A DNA stretch of 64,000 nt from JAHEJN01 sp963787285 (GCA_963787285.1 CAWBCM010000001.1:124001-188000); one strand, 5' to 3'. Positions 19,365 to 28,052 are shown, numbered from the stretch's first letter. Translations and numbers: made by a program. Notes: a model not told the origin generated them from the letters alone.

Positions 19365-20045
19365 TCACTCGGGTTGTTCCAGTCGGAAGCCGACGCCTCG
19401 GACCGCTTCGATCCAGCGGGCGTCGCCGAGCTTCTTGCGAATGCCTGCGACGTGGGCGTCGACGGTCTTGGTCGGACCGAACCAGTTCGCATCCCAGACG
19501 TGCTCGACGATCTCGGCGCGGGTACGCACGGCGCCGGCGTCTTCGGCCAGATACGCAAGGAGCTCGAACTCCTTCGGGGTGAGCGCGATCTCGGTCCCGG
19601 CGAACACCACGCGATGGGTCCGTCGGTCGATCGTCAGCGGACCGACCACGAGGGTCTGGGTCGTCGCCTCCCCGTCGGCGGGGTCGACATCGGTGCCGGC
19701 TCGCCGTGTGACCGCCCGGATCCTGGCCACCAGTTCTCGGAAGCCGAAGGGCTTCACCATGTAGTCGTCGGCACCGAGCTCGAGGCCGAGCACTCGGTCG
19801 AACTCCTCGCTGCGAGCGGTCACCACGATGATGGGTACCGACGAGTCGGCCCGGATGGCCCGGCACACGTCGTATCCGTCGATGTCGGGCAACCCCAGAT
19901 CGAGCAGGATCACGTCGGCATCGCCGGCAGCAGCGATGGCGTCGCGACCGTTGTCCACATGGGTGATGGTGTAACCGGCATCGGACAACGAGTCGTTCAA
20001 CGACCGGGCGATGGCGGTGTCGTCTTCGACGACGAGGACTCTCAC
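19365..20045 (-). CDS. OmpR/PhoB-family response regulator
   Basis: The 226-residue protein has a receiver domain with the acidic pair VVEDD, phospho-acceptor Asp in VILLDLGLPD (about residue 50), Thr in VVTARS and Lys in MVKPFGFREL. The C-terminal winged helix has LTPKEFELLAYLAED, RAEIVEHVWDANW, KTVDAHVAGIRKKLGD and the VRGVGFRLE hairpin. It is the cognate of the following kinase. Direct repeats in the divergent promoter (20116-20133) have the 11-base period usual for this family. Confidence 0.9.
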   Translation of the reverse strand: MRVLVVEDDTAIARSLNDSLSDAGYTITHVDNGRDAIAAAGDADVILLDLGLPDIDGYDVCRAIRADSSVPIIVVTARSEEFDRVLGLELGADDYMVKPFGFRELVARIRAVTRRAGTDVDPADGEATTQTLVVGPLTIDRRTHRVVFAGTEIALTPKEFELLAYLAEDAGAVRTRAEIVEHVWDANWFGPTKTVDAHVAGIRKKLGDARWIEAVRGVGFRLEQPE

Positions 20046-20115
20046 CCGTCCATTGTCGCCTGTGTTGTCGTCGGTGTCGGCCCATGTCGGCAGGTCTGGC
20101 CGTATCTCGGCTCGA

Positions 20116-20133
20116 TCTTGGACGTTTCTTGGA
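20116..20133. promoter_or_regulatory. Direct-repeat operator, putative response-regulator site
   Basis: TCTTGGA occurs twice (20116-20122 and 20127-20133) with start-to-start spacing of 11 bases, about one helical turn. This is the geometry of OmpR/PhoB dimer sites. It lies in the 156-base divergent promoter between the two-component pair and the secreted-protein/ApbE operon. A weaker TCCTTGA follows at 20148-20154. Confidence 0.5.
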
Positions 20134-20201
20134 TCGAAGGACGCCAGTCCTTGACCGGGCGTTTCGTACGGTGACTTCACACCCACGAAGGAGACCCCCC
20201 T

Positions 20202-20921
20202 GTGAAGACGAAGATGGCAACCGCACTCTCGCTGATCGGCGTGCTCGGAGCCGGCTCCGCCGCCGCCCTCGTGAACACCGAGATCCTCGACAGCGGCTCG
20301 GCGGCGGCGACGTCGTCGGCGCTCGTGACTCCGTCGGCAACGACGTCGGAGGACACCGGGCTGCTCGACCAGGTGAACGACGCGATGGACGGGGTTCAAC
20401 TCGTCGACGAGTTCTCCCCCGATCCGGCCACGACACCGACCCCGGCCGCATCGGCAGGTTCGACGGTGCGGCGACGACCGCGCCGGCACCGTCCACCTTC
20501 GACGTCGGCGATGCCGGTTCGGTGACGCGTCGAGGTGCAAGGCGGTCGTCTGAGGATCGTCTCGGCGTCGGCCAACGGCGGCTGGACGGTCACCAAGACC
20601 GAGGAAGACTCCGACGGTGACGAGGCGGAGGTGTACTTCGAGACCGCAACCGTCCGGGTCGAGTTCACCGCGAGGTTGGTGGACGGGCAGATCGTTCCGG
20701 ATGTCGATGCGACCGCTCTCGGTTCGAGCCCGGCGACTCCGCCGGCTGCGACGCCGGTGGCGGGCAACGGCACCCTCACCGACGACAAGGACGACGACGG
20801 TGACCACGACGACGACGTCGACGAGGACGACCACGACGAGAACGACCACGACGAGAACGACCACGACGACGGCGATCGCGACGAGGACGACCACGACGAC
20901 GGCGATCGCGACGATGACTGA
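20202..20921 (+). CDS. Secreted protein with Asp/His-rich tail, two compensating frameshifts
   Basis: The GTG start gives MKTKMATALSLIGVLGAGSAAA, a signal-peptide-like N-terminus. A low-complexity Pro/Thr/Ala linker runs to about 20455. The sensible continuation (FDGAATTAPAPSTFDVGDA) is in a second frame and returns to the first at about 20525 (VQGGRLRIVSASANGGWTV). The product is therefore one protein of about 240 residues interrupted by two indels. The last 40 residues are an acidic tail built from DHDEN, DHDD and DRDED units, likely to bind divalent metals. No named domain is recognised. It is the first gene of a coupled operon with ApbE and a heme membrane protein. Confidence 0.55.
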
Positions 20922-21576
20922 GCCCACTGCCCCCGAGGGTGCCGAGGCGGAGCGGACCGAGCGGATCGCCCGACTGCAGGCCCGACAGGCGGCGCGATCC
21001 GGTGGGTCGCCGGGAGCGGCCGGCGAGCGTCGCTCCGACTCGGCCCCTCGTCGTCGGCGCTCCCCGGCGGCCTCGGCGAAGGTCCTGGTCGCCGGTGCGT
21101 CGTCGGCCGCGGTCTTCGGGCTGATGGCCGGATTCGGGATCGGTGATCGCATCGGTGCGACCGGCGCGTCGCAGCCGGTCTTCCTCGAAGATCCGGCCGT
21201 GACCCCGACCGTTGCGGCTGCATCGGCGATGACCGCCTCGACGAGTCCCGTTGCTCCTGAGGTGATCGTGATCGTGGTCGACGAGTGGGGCAAGGTCATC
21301 GCCACGTCCGCCGATCTCGATCCGGCCGAGGTGTCGGGCCTGCCCGTATCGGAAGCCAGCGACGTCCCGGTCGTGTCATCGATCGGGGTGACGGAGTCAC
21401 CGATCGTCGTCACCCCGATGCCCGTCGAGCCGGCGCCGGTGGTGTCGACTCCGGCGACCGCACCGACGCGGATCGAGGTGCCGGTGGCCATTCCCGCTCC
21501 CGGACCGGCAGCGGCACCGGCTCCGCCGGCTGCGGCTGTCCCCGCCCCACCACAGGCAACGACCGGTGGTAGCTGA
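20914..21576 (+). CDS. Pro/Ala-rich single-pass membrane protein of unknown function
   Basis: The 220-residue protein has a charged Arg-rich cytoplasmic segment (residues 1-50), one helix (VLVAGASSAAVFGLMAGFGI) and an extracytoplasmic part. A short conserved-looking stretch EVIVIVVDEWGKVIATS precedes a Pro/Ala/Val-rich tail. The ATG at 20914 overlaps the preceding gene by eight bases, and the 3' end overlaps apbE by eleven bases. Position makes it a candidate partner or substrate of the flavin transferase. No clear flavinylation motif is present. Confidence 0.65.
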   Translation: MTEPTAPEGAEAERTERIARLQARQAARSGGSPGAAGERRSDSAPRRRRSPAASAKVLVAGASSAAVFGLMAGFGIGDRIGATGASQPVFLEDPAVTPTVAAASAMTASTSPVAPEVIVIVVDEWGKVIATSADLDPAEVSGLPVSEASDVPVVSSIGVTESPIVVTPMPVEPAPVVSTPATAPTRIEVPVAIPAPGPAAAPAPPAAAVPAPPQATTGGS

Positions 21577-22474
21577 GCTGATGAGTCGGGCCGTGGGCCG
21601 GGCCATGAGCTGTGACGTCTCGGCCGTGGTGGCCGGCGGCCCCGACGCCGAGGCCTGCATCGATCGCATTCAGGAGCTCGAAAGGCGCTGGAGCCGGTTC
21701 ATCGCCACGAGCGAGGTGTCGGAGCTCAATAGCCGTGCGGGTCAGGTCACGCAGGTGAGTCGGGAGACGATTCGGCTCGTCGAGGCGATGCTCGACGGTT
21801 GGCGAGCGACCGACGGGGCCTTCGACCCGACGCTGGCCGGTGCGATCGTCGAGCTGGGGTATGCCTCGAGTCGCGACGACATCGATTCGATCACCCGCCT
21901 CCCCGCAACGACGACGCCCAGGGGCGCGCCCGGCGAAGTGCTGGTCGATCGCGCCGGTTTCAGCGTCACACTGCCGGTCGGAAGCGGTCTCGATCCCGGC
22001 GGGATAGGCAAGGGTCTGGCGGCGGATCTCGTGGCACACGAGATGCTCGAGGCCGGCGCAACGGCGGTGCTGGTCGAGATCGGCGGCGACATCTGCGCCC
22101 TCGGCGCCTCACCGGTCGGTGATTCGTGGACGGTCGCCTTGAACGACCACAGTGGCGCTCGGGAAAGGTGTCTGAGTCTCGCCGCGGGAGGCGTGGCCAC
22201 CTCGACGACGATGCGACGACGGTGGAAGAGCGGCTACCGAGAGCGCCACCACCTCATCGACCCGCTCACCCTCGATTCGGCCCGGACGCCGGTGGTCACG
22301 TGCACAGTGGTGGCGGGTACGGCGGCTTGGGCGGAGGTCTTCACCAAGGTGGCGTTCGTGGTGGGGCTGAACGATGCCGTCGCCGCCTACGAATCGCATG
22401 GTCTCGCCGCCCTGCTGACCCTCGACGACGGAACCGAAGTGGCCACCGGCTCCTGGAAGGACTTCGAACGATGA
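21566..22474 (+). CDS. apbE: FAD:protein FMN transferase (ApbE family), first copy
   Basis: The 302-residue protein carries the ApbE pattern ELERRWSRF, GAFDPTLAG, SGLDPGGIGKGLAADLVAHEML, a GGD segment in VLVEIGGDICALG, and a late HHLIDPLTL. The enzyme covalently attaches FMN to Thr/Ser of target proteins. No lipobox is present, and it probably acts at or near the membrane with exported partners. The GTG at 21566 overlaps the previous gene, and the stop overlaps the next start (ATGA), so it is centrally embedded in the operon. Confidence 0.85.
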   Translation: MVAELMSRAVGRAMSCDVSAVVAGGPDAEACIDRIQELERRWSRFIATSEVSELNSRAGQVTQVSRETIRLVEAMLDGWRATDGAFDPTLAGAIVELGYASSRDDIDSITRLPATTTPRGAPGEVLVDRAGFSVTLPVGSGLDPGGIGKGLAADLVAHEMLEAGATAVLVEIGGDICALGASPVGDSWTVALNDHSGARERCLSLAAGGVATSTTMRRRWKSGYRERHHLIDPLTLDSARTPVVTCTVVAGTAAWAEVFTKVAFVVGLNDAVAAYESHGLAALLTLDDGTEVATGSWKDFER

Positions 22475-23040
22475 ACGAGAAGATCTGGTGGTACGTGGCC
22501 CGCAGCTCGGGCATCGTCGCGCTCGTACTGCTCGTCGCCAGTGTGGTCTGGGGTGTCGCGCTCGCCACCCGTGTCCTGAAGCCACACGACCGCCCGGCCT
22601 GGCTGCTCGATCTCCACCGTTGGCTCGGCGGCTCGGCCCTCGTGATGACGGCACTGCACCTGGTCGGGCTCCTGCTCGATGGCTACATCGACTTCGGGTT
22701 CGCCGACGTGCTGGTGCCGGGGGCGAGCAGCTACCGGCCCGTCGCCGTGGCCATCGGTGTGTTCTCCCTGTACGCACTGGTCGCCGTGCAGGTGACGTCG
22801 TACCTGCGTCGGTGGCTCTCCCGGCAGGTGTGGCACGGCATCCACATGCTGTCGTACCTGGTGGTGTGGGCCGCGGCGTTGCATGCCGGTCTGGCCGGAA
22901 CCGACGTGACCAACCGCGCTTACCAGATACTGGCCCTCGTGCTCACGATCGCGGCGGTGGCCGCCGGTGTCGTGCGCGTTCTCACACCCGGACGCAGGAA
23001 AGTGCCGGCTCGGGCCGAGGTCGGGACGACCGCGGCCTGA
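22471..23040 (+). CDS. Ferric-reductase-like transmembrane (heme b) protein
   Basis: The 189-residue protein has about five helices (residues 10-32, 50-70, 88-108, 120-140, 152-170). Paired His suitable for heme ligation are in DLHRWLGG, TALHLVG, WHGIHMLSY and AALHAGL. This is the YedZ/MsrQ/NOX-type ferric reductase-like domain without the soluble FAD/NADPH module. It would need a separate electron donor, which fits its coupling to ApbE. The start overlaps the apbE stop by four bases. Confidence 0.78.
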   Translation: MNEKIWWYVARSSGIVALVLLVASVVWGVALATRVLKPHDRPAWLLDLHRWLGGSALVMTALHLVGLLLDGYIDFGFADVLVPGASSYRPVAVAIGVFSLYALVAVQVTSYLRRWLSRQVWHGIHMLSYLVVWAAALHAGLAGTDVTNRAYQILALVLTIAAVAAGVVRVLTPGRRKVPARAEVGTTAA

Positions 23041-23044
23041 ACAC

Positions 23045-24577
23045 TCAGCTGGCGGCGTCGTAGGCCTCGCGGGAGCTCGACGGGCGGTCGCTCGGGACCG
23101 GCGGAAGCACCCGGCCACCCTGGACCATGTCGACCTGCTGGTCGTTGCGTCGAATCAGCGTGCGGCCGACGTGCAGCACCGCAGCGGCGAGAAGCATCTG
23201 GAGCCGTTGCGAGCATGATGCGCAGATCGAGCCAGAATGTCCGGTTCTCGACGTAGTGGAGATCGAGTCGCCGGTAGGCGGAGAACGATGCATTGGTTCG
23301 CGCTTCGACCTGCCAGAGCCCCGTGACCCCCGGACGCACGCTCGAGCGCCCTCGCAGTTCATCGTCGAACTCGCGGACCTCGTCGGCCAGTGCGGGTCGA
23401 GGTCCGACCAGGGCTCATGTCGCCTCTCGAACACGTTGAACAGCTGCGGCAACTCGTCGACGCTCAGTTCACGAAGCAGCCGCCCGACACGCGTGATGCG
23501 TTCGTCCCCATTCACCTTGAACAGCGGACCGGTCCGCTGATTCTGCGCCATCAGCTCGGCTCGCTCGTGCTCGGTCCCGACGCGCATGGTGCGCAGCTTC
23601 AGGATCGAGAACGCCCGACCGCCCCGGCCAACCCGTTCTTGGCGGTAGAGGACAGGGCCGCCATCGTCGAACTTGATCGCGACGGCGGCGAGGACGAGTA
23701 TCGGCGTGGCGAAGACGAGGCCGACGATCGAACCGGCGATGTCGGATACTCGCTTGGCCACGTCATGAACACGGCTCGGTGTCCGGGCCTCGAGAACGAC
23801 CAGCGGTTCGTGGGCGACGCTGTGCACGGAGTGCCGCGGAACGCCGATGCGGGAAACGCCCGACGAGAGCGCCACGTCGAACCCATGCACCATGAGATTC
23901 TCGACGATCATGCGGAAGCTCTCCGAGCGGAAGCTGCTCGGCGCGACGATGGCCCGAGTGGCTCCGGAACTGGCCATCAGGCTGATGAGCCTGTCGGTGG
24001 AGCCGAGCCACAGTTCATCCAAGCCGTAGCGCTCAGCGACCCGTCGGTCACCGATGACTCCCTCGAGTTCGAACCCTGTCTCGGTGTGATCGATGAGGAG
24101 CTCGGCGACCTCCCGAGCGTCGTCACCGGTACCGATGATCACGACGGGGACCAGGCTGCTGTTGCGGCGTCGAGACCGCCGCACCTCGCCGGTGAGCCCC
24201 AGCACGGACACGACAAGGATCGCGCCACCGAGCATCTCGACCGCACCGAGTCGCCAGTTGAACAGCAGCGCCGTCACGATGATGGCCGACGCACCGGCAG
24301 TGGTGGCGATGAGATTGGTCGCCACCTCGTCGGTACGGACAGGTCGCGGGACCTCGACGTAACGCCCTCGCGACAGCGCAACCGTGAAATGAACGATGGT
24401 GCCGACCGCGGCCAGCGTGAACTCCTCGTGGGCCGAGTGCTCCGTGAGGGGACTGAACATGAGGGTGAGCGACCAGAGTGTCAGGGCGGTGAGCGCGTCG
24501 ACCGCCCACCCGGACGCGGAGAGTGCGTCGAGTCTTCTCCAGAGTCTCGAAAGCCAATTCATCGAGGTGTTGCCCAT
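23045..24577 (-). CDS. Polyprenyl glycosyl-1-phosphate transferase (WbaP/WcaJ type), multiply frameshifted
   Basis: The N-terminal part has four to five helices and a CoA-binding-like VVIIGTGDDAREVAELL domain. The catalytic sugar-transferase domain begins at KRVSDIAGSIVGL and includes VLYRQERVGRGGRAFSILKLRTM and LRELSVDELPQLFNV. At 23410-23430 two close indels displace GDMS and LVGPRPALADEVREFDD into other frames. TGLWQVEARTNASFSAY is readable on the bottom strand near 23325. A further shift near 23205 restores the C-terminus. When intact it would start exopolysaccharide or O-unit synthesis on undecaprenyl phosphate. Confidence 0.75.
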   Translation of the reverse strand: MGNTSMNWLSRLWRRLDALSASGWAVDALTALTLWSLTLMFSPLTEHSAHEEFTLAAVGTIVHFTVALSRGRYVEVPRPVRTDEVATNLIATTAGASAIIVTALLFNWRLGAVEMLGGAILVVSVLGLTGEVRRSRRRNSSLVPVVIIGTGDDAREVAELLIDHTETGFELEGVIGDRRVAERYGLDELWLGSTDRLISLMASSGATRAIVAPSSFRSESFRMIVENLMVHGFDVALSSGVSRIGVPRHSVHSVAHEPLVVLEARTPSRVHDVAKRVSDIAGSIVGLVFATPILVLAAVAIKFDDGGPVLYRQERVGRGGRAFSILKLRTMRVGTEHERAELMAQNQRTGPLFKVNGDERITRVGRLLRELSVDELPQLFNVFERRHEPWSDLDPHWPTRSASSTMNCEGARACVRGSRGSGRSKREPMHRSPPTGDSISTTSRTGHSGSICASCSQRLQMLLAAAVLHVGRTLIRRNDQQVDMVQGGRVLPPVPSDRPSSSREAYDAAS

Positions 24578-24629
24578 AACCGCCGCCCATCACTCTCCGT
24601 GGGCTTCGTTTTCGCTCCGCCCATCGGAC

Positions 24630-24654
24630 AGCACCGCCCGGTGCTGTGATCACA
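24630..24654. promoter_or_regulatory. Overlapping palindromes in the divergent promoter
   Basis: AGCACCG-CC-CGGTGCT (24630-24645) is a perfect inverted repeat. It is followed by the perfect palindrome TGTGATCACA (24645-24654). Both lie in the 291-base gap between the sugar-phosphate transferase and the CoxL-like gene, and could be regulator sites for either. No gene is supported in the rest of the gap. Confidence 0.35.
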
Positions 24655-24868
24655 TGCTACGCACCGTGACCACAGGAGGCAATGCGGAACGGCGATTCGG
24701 CCGCTTCGTGGCCACCTCCGATTGGTCGGGTGCCGTCGAGATCCCACGCTGGGGCTGGTTTCAGGTCGGTGGGGCCTTCTGCCCGTGCGGCAATGAACAC
24801 ACGGCAATGGGATTGCGAGCACCGCCGAGCCGGGTCAGGGGTTCGGGTCCGCCCAGTACATTGCGGTC

Positions 24869-27268
24869 ATGTCTGGATCGATCCTCGGAAATCGCGTTGC
24901 CCGCACCGAAGACCCCGAACTGGTCACGGGAGCGGCGCGCTACCTCGCCGATCTCGACCTTGGTGACGCCGGCCACGCGGTGTTCGTGCGGTCCACGGTC
25001 GCCCACGCCCGCCTTCGCCACGTCGACACCGCGGCTGCGGCCGACGCGCCGGGCGTGGTGGGCGTGTTCGCCGCTTCCGACCTCGAGCTCGCTCCCGTGC
25101 ACGGGTTCATGAAGGTGGCCGACGAGTTCATTCGCCCCCCGCTGGCCACCGACAAGGTGCGCTTCGTCGGCGACCCCATCGCCGTGGTGGTGGCCGACAC
25201 CTATGCCCAGGCCGTCGATGCGGCCGAGCTGGTCGTGGTCGACTACGAACCGCTCGCCGCGGTCGTCGACCCCGAGCGCGCCTTCGACGACGGCGTTCCG
25301 CTCGTCTTTGCGCCCAAGGGCGACAACATCGCCCTCTCGGTGACCGATCCGGTGTCCGACGTACTCGCCGACGCCGACCACATCGTTCGCGGCCGCTACG
25401 TCAACCAACGGGTTGCCGGTGCCCCGCTCGAGCCGAACGCCATTGCCGCTGTCCCCGACGGCGACGGCCATCTCACCTTCTACTGCCCGACGCAGATGCC
25501 ACACCTCCTGCGTGATCAGCTCGCTCGAGCGCTCGTCCGCGACGCCGATCGGGTACGGGTCGTGGTGCCCCAGATGGGTGGCGGGTTCGGGGCCAAGGTC
25601 GCGCTCTATCCCGAGTTCCCGGTGGTGGCTCTGGCTGCTGAACGCCTCGGTCGGCCCGTCATCTGGAACGAGTCGCGGTCGGTCGATCTCGTCTCACTCG
25701 TCCATTCCCGCGCCCAGATCCAGTACGCCGAGCTCGGTCTGCGCTCCGACGGCACCTTCTCGGGGCTGCGGGTCCGCCTCGTCGGAGATGCCGGCGCCTA
25801 TCCGAACATCGGAGCGTTCCTGCCGGCCGGCACCAAGCGGATGGCCAACGGTCCCTACACCTTCGGCCAGATCCGCTTCGACGTCGCCGTGGCGGTGACC
25901 AACACCACCCCTACCGGGGCCTACCGGGGGGCGGGCCGCCCCGAGGCGACGGCGCTGCTCGAGCGCCTCATCGACCAGGCGTCGATCGAGCTGGGTATCG
26001 ACGCGCTGGAGATCCGTCGCCGGAACTTCCTGGAGCCGGGCGACTTCCCCTTCGAGACACTGACCGGGCTCACCTACGACAGCGGCAACTATGCCGCTGC
26101 CCTCGACGAGGCCGCCCGCATCGTCGGCTACGACCAGCTCCGGGCCGAGCAGGCCGATCGCCGGGCACGGGGAGACCGGCGGGCGCTCGGTATCGGCGTG
26201 GCCTCCTACGTCGAAGTCACCAGTGGTGGTGGCGGCTCCGAGTTCGCGGCGGTCGAGGTCCACGCCGACGGCTCGGCCACGATCAAGGCAGGTACGTCGG
26301 CGCACGGTCAGGGTCACCAGACCAGCTACGCCATGCTCGTGTCGGCCCAGACCGGCATTCCGGTCGAGCGGATCCGCCTTGCCCAATCCGACACCGAAGC
26401 GACCCGAACCGGTGGTGGCACGGGCGGGTCCCGCTCGCTGCAACTCGGTGGTTCGGCGGTGAGCAACGCCACCGAGGCCATGGTGACCAAAGCGAAGGCC
26501 TTGGCGGCGCACCTGCTCGAGGCGGCGATCGACGACATCGTCGTCGATCTCGAATCCGCGACCCTGGCGGTGGCCGGCGTCCCGGCCAGGGCGCTGAGCT
26601 GGGGTGAGCTGGCGGCGGCCGCCTCCGACGTGCCCGACGGCGTTGTCGATCACACCGACGAGTCGGTGGGGCTCGCCGCTCAACTCGACTTCGATCAAGC
26701 CGACGGCACCTTCCCGTTCGGTACTCACATCTCGGTGGTCGAGGTCGATCTCGACACGGGCCAGACCACGCTGCTGCGCCACGTGGCCGTCGACGACGCC
26801 GGCACCGTGGTGAATCCACTGATCTTCGAGGGCCAACAACAGGGCGGCATCGGCCAGGGCCTCTCCCAGGCGCTGTTCGAGGAGGTCCGCTACGACGAGG
26901 CCGGCAATCCGCAGACCGCCAACTTCGCCGACTACGCGTTCCCGTCGGCGGCCGAGATGATCAGCTTCGAGACCCACCACACCGAGACCCCCACCCCGCT
27001 CAATCCCCTCGGAGCGAAAGGAATCGGCGAGGCGGCCACCGTCGGTTCCACTCCGGCCGTCCAGAATGCCGTGATCGATGCCGTCGCCCACCTCGGAATC
27101 CGTCATCTCGACATGCCCCTCAGCGCCGAAAGGGTGTGGCGGGCGGTGGTGGCCGCCGAAGCCGGGTCACCTCCCGAGCCCTGGCGCGAGCCCCCCACCG
27201 TGTTCGATCGGCTGACCGCCGGACAAGAAGCCGACGCCGAGGGCCTGGCGGCCGCCGAGAGCATCTGA
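24869..27268 (+). CDS. Molybdopterin-binding large subunit, form II CoxL-like (xanthine dehydrogenase family)
   Basis: The 799-residue protein has the aldehyde oxidase/xanthine dehydrogenase a/b hammerhead (residues 15-125) and the Mo-cofactor domains. Visible motifs are VVPQMGGGFGAK, the active-site loop GAYRGAGRPEA (form II; true form I CO dehydrogenases have AYRCSFR), and GTSAHGQGHQTSY. The late Glu sits in NPLGAKGIGEAA, where the family's catalytic glutamate is found. It oxidises an unknown carbonyl or N-heterocycle. The usual FAD (CoxM) and 2Fe-2S (CoxS) subunit genes are not next to it. Confidence 0.87.
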   Translation: MSGSILGNRVARTEDPELVTGAARYLADLDLGDAGHAVFVRSTVAHARLRHVDTAAAADAPGVVGVFAASDLELAPVHGFMKVADEFIRPPLATDKVRFVGDPIAVVVADTYAQAVDAAELVVVDYEPLAAVVDPERAFDDGVPLVFAPKGDNIALSVTDPVSDVLADADHIVRGRYVNQRVAGAPLEPNAIAAVPDGDGHLTFYCPTQMPHLLRDQLARALVRDADRVRVVVPQMGGGFGAKVALYPEFPVVALAAERLGRPVIWNESRSVDLVSLVHSRAQIQYAELGLRSDGTFSGLRVRLVGDAGAYPNIGAFLPAGTKRMANGPYTFGQIRFDVAVAVTNTTPTGAYRGAGRPEATALLERLIDQASIELGIDALEIRRRNFLEPGDFPFETLTGLTYDSGNYAAALDEAARIVGYDQLRAEQADRRARGDRRALGIGVASYVEVTSGGGGSEFAAVEVHADGSATIKAGTSAHGQGHQTSYAMLVSAQTGIPVERIRLAQSDTEATRTGGGTGGSRSLQLGGSAVSNATEAMVTKAKALAAHLLEAAIDDIVVDLESATLAVAGVPARALSWGELAAAASDVPDGVVDHTDESVGLAAQLDFDQADGTFPFGTHISVVEVDLDTGQTTLLRHVAVDDAGTVVNPLIFEGQQQGGIGQGLSQALFEEVRYDEAGNPQTANFADYAFPSAAEMISFETHHTETPTPLNPLGAKGIGEAATVGSTPAVQNAVIDAVAHLGIRHLDMPLSAERVWRAVVAAEAGSPPEPWREPPTVFDRLTAGQEADAEGLAAAESI

Positions 27269-27311
27269 GCTCGGGCGTTGATCTCCGATGACGGCCGTCC
27301 CCACCGAGGCT

Positions 27312-28052
27312 TCAGGTCGCCGTGGGGGACCTCGTGGGCCGGTTCTCTACGTGCTCGGCCATGACGATCACGTTCGACTCGTAAGAGCGAGCGGCGCTGT
27401 CGAAGGTCCCCCCGCAGGTGACCAACCGCAGCTCGGGGCCCACCGTCGGCCCGTAGACGCGGTCGGTCGGAAACGAATCCTTGTCGACCTCGAAGACCTC
27501 GACCACCCGATACGTCGCCGTCAGACCGTCGGTGCGGTCGATCTCGACAATCGCACCAGGCTCGAGATCGGCAAGCTCGAAGAACACCGCAGGGCCCGAG
27601 TACGAATCGACGTGTCCCGCCAGAATCGCCGGGCCTGGCGCGCCCGGAACGGCGCGTCCCGTGTACCAGCCCACCTGGGCGAAGTCGACCGGTACCTCCA
27701 GCGTCCCGTCGGCGTTGGTACCGAGGTCGATCATCTCGGCGTTCACCCCGATGCTGGGTACGTGGACGCGAAGGGGTCGGGCGTCAGCTGCCGGCAGTGG
27801 AGGTGTAGGGGTTGGCGAGGGGGTAGGTGCGGCGGTGGCGTCGGGCACTACGGAATCGGGGGTCGGAGTCGGGCTGGGGTCGACGGACGCCGCGGCGATC
27901 ACACGAATCTCCGATGAGTCGTGGCCGGCGCGACCGGCACCGAACCACGAGCCGGTGATCGCAACCACAGCTACCGCCATCCCACCGAGCACCAGCCGAC
28001 GACGGCCCCGTCCGGGGTCGTCGCTTCCGGTCACGGTGTTTCGTGCCGCCAC
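27312..28052 (-). CDS. Class E/F-type sortase
   Basis: The roughly 246-residue protein has a short cytoplasmic segment, one helix (RLVLGGMAVAVVAITGSWFG), a Pro/Thr linker and a sortase domain. The catalytic His is in ILAGHVDSYSG and the Cys in LRLVTCGGTFD, with a late Arg-containing strand. Actinobacterial members attach LAXTG-type surface proteins to the envelope. The GTG at 28052, 20 bases after the stop of the upstream surface-protein gene, is chosen. A GTG at 28034 is equally possible. The two genes form an operon. Confidence 0.82.
   Translation of the reverse strand: MAARNTVTGSDDPGRGRRRLVLGGMAVAVVAITGSWFGAGRAGHDSSEIRVIAAASVDPSPTPTPDSVVPDATAAPTPSPTPTPPLPAADARPLRVHVPSIGVNAEMIDLGTNADGTLEVPVDFAQVGWYTGRAVPGAPGPAILAGHVDSYSGPAVFFELADLEPGAIVEIDRTDGLTATYRVVEVFEVDKDSFPTDRVYGPTVGPELRLVTCGGTFDSAARSYESNVIVMAEHVENRPTRSPTAT

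Noticed and set aside
21100..21180. Flavinylation motif D-x-x-(S/T)-GAT in the membrane protein of the ApbE operon
   Set aside because: GDRIGATG contains GAT after an Asp, but the spacing is one residue short and the Ser/Thr is missing. It was not accepted as an ApbE target site.
24682..24966. Small gene starting after AGGAGGC in the gap before the CoxL-like gene
   Set aside because: The predicted product is Arg/Ser/Gly-rich with no domain, and most of it overlaps the start of the well-supported CoxL-like gene in another frame.
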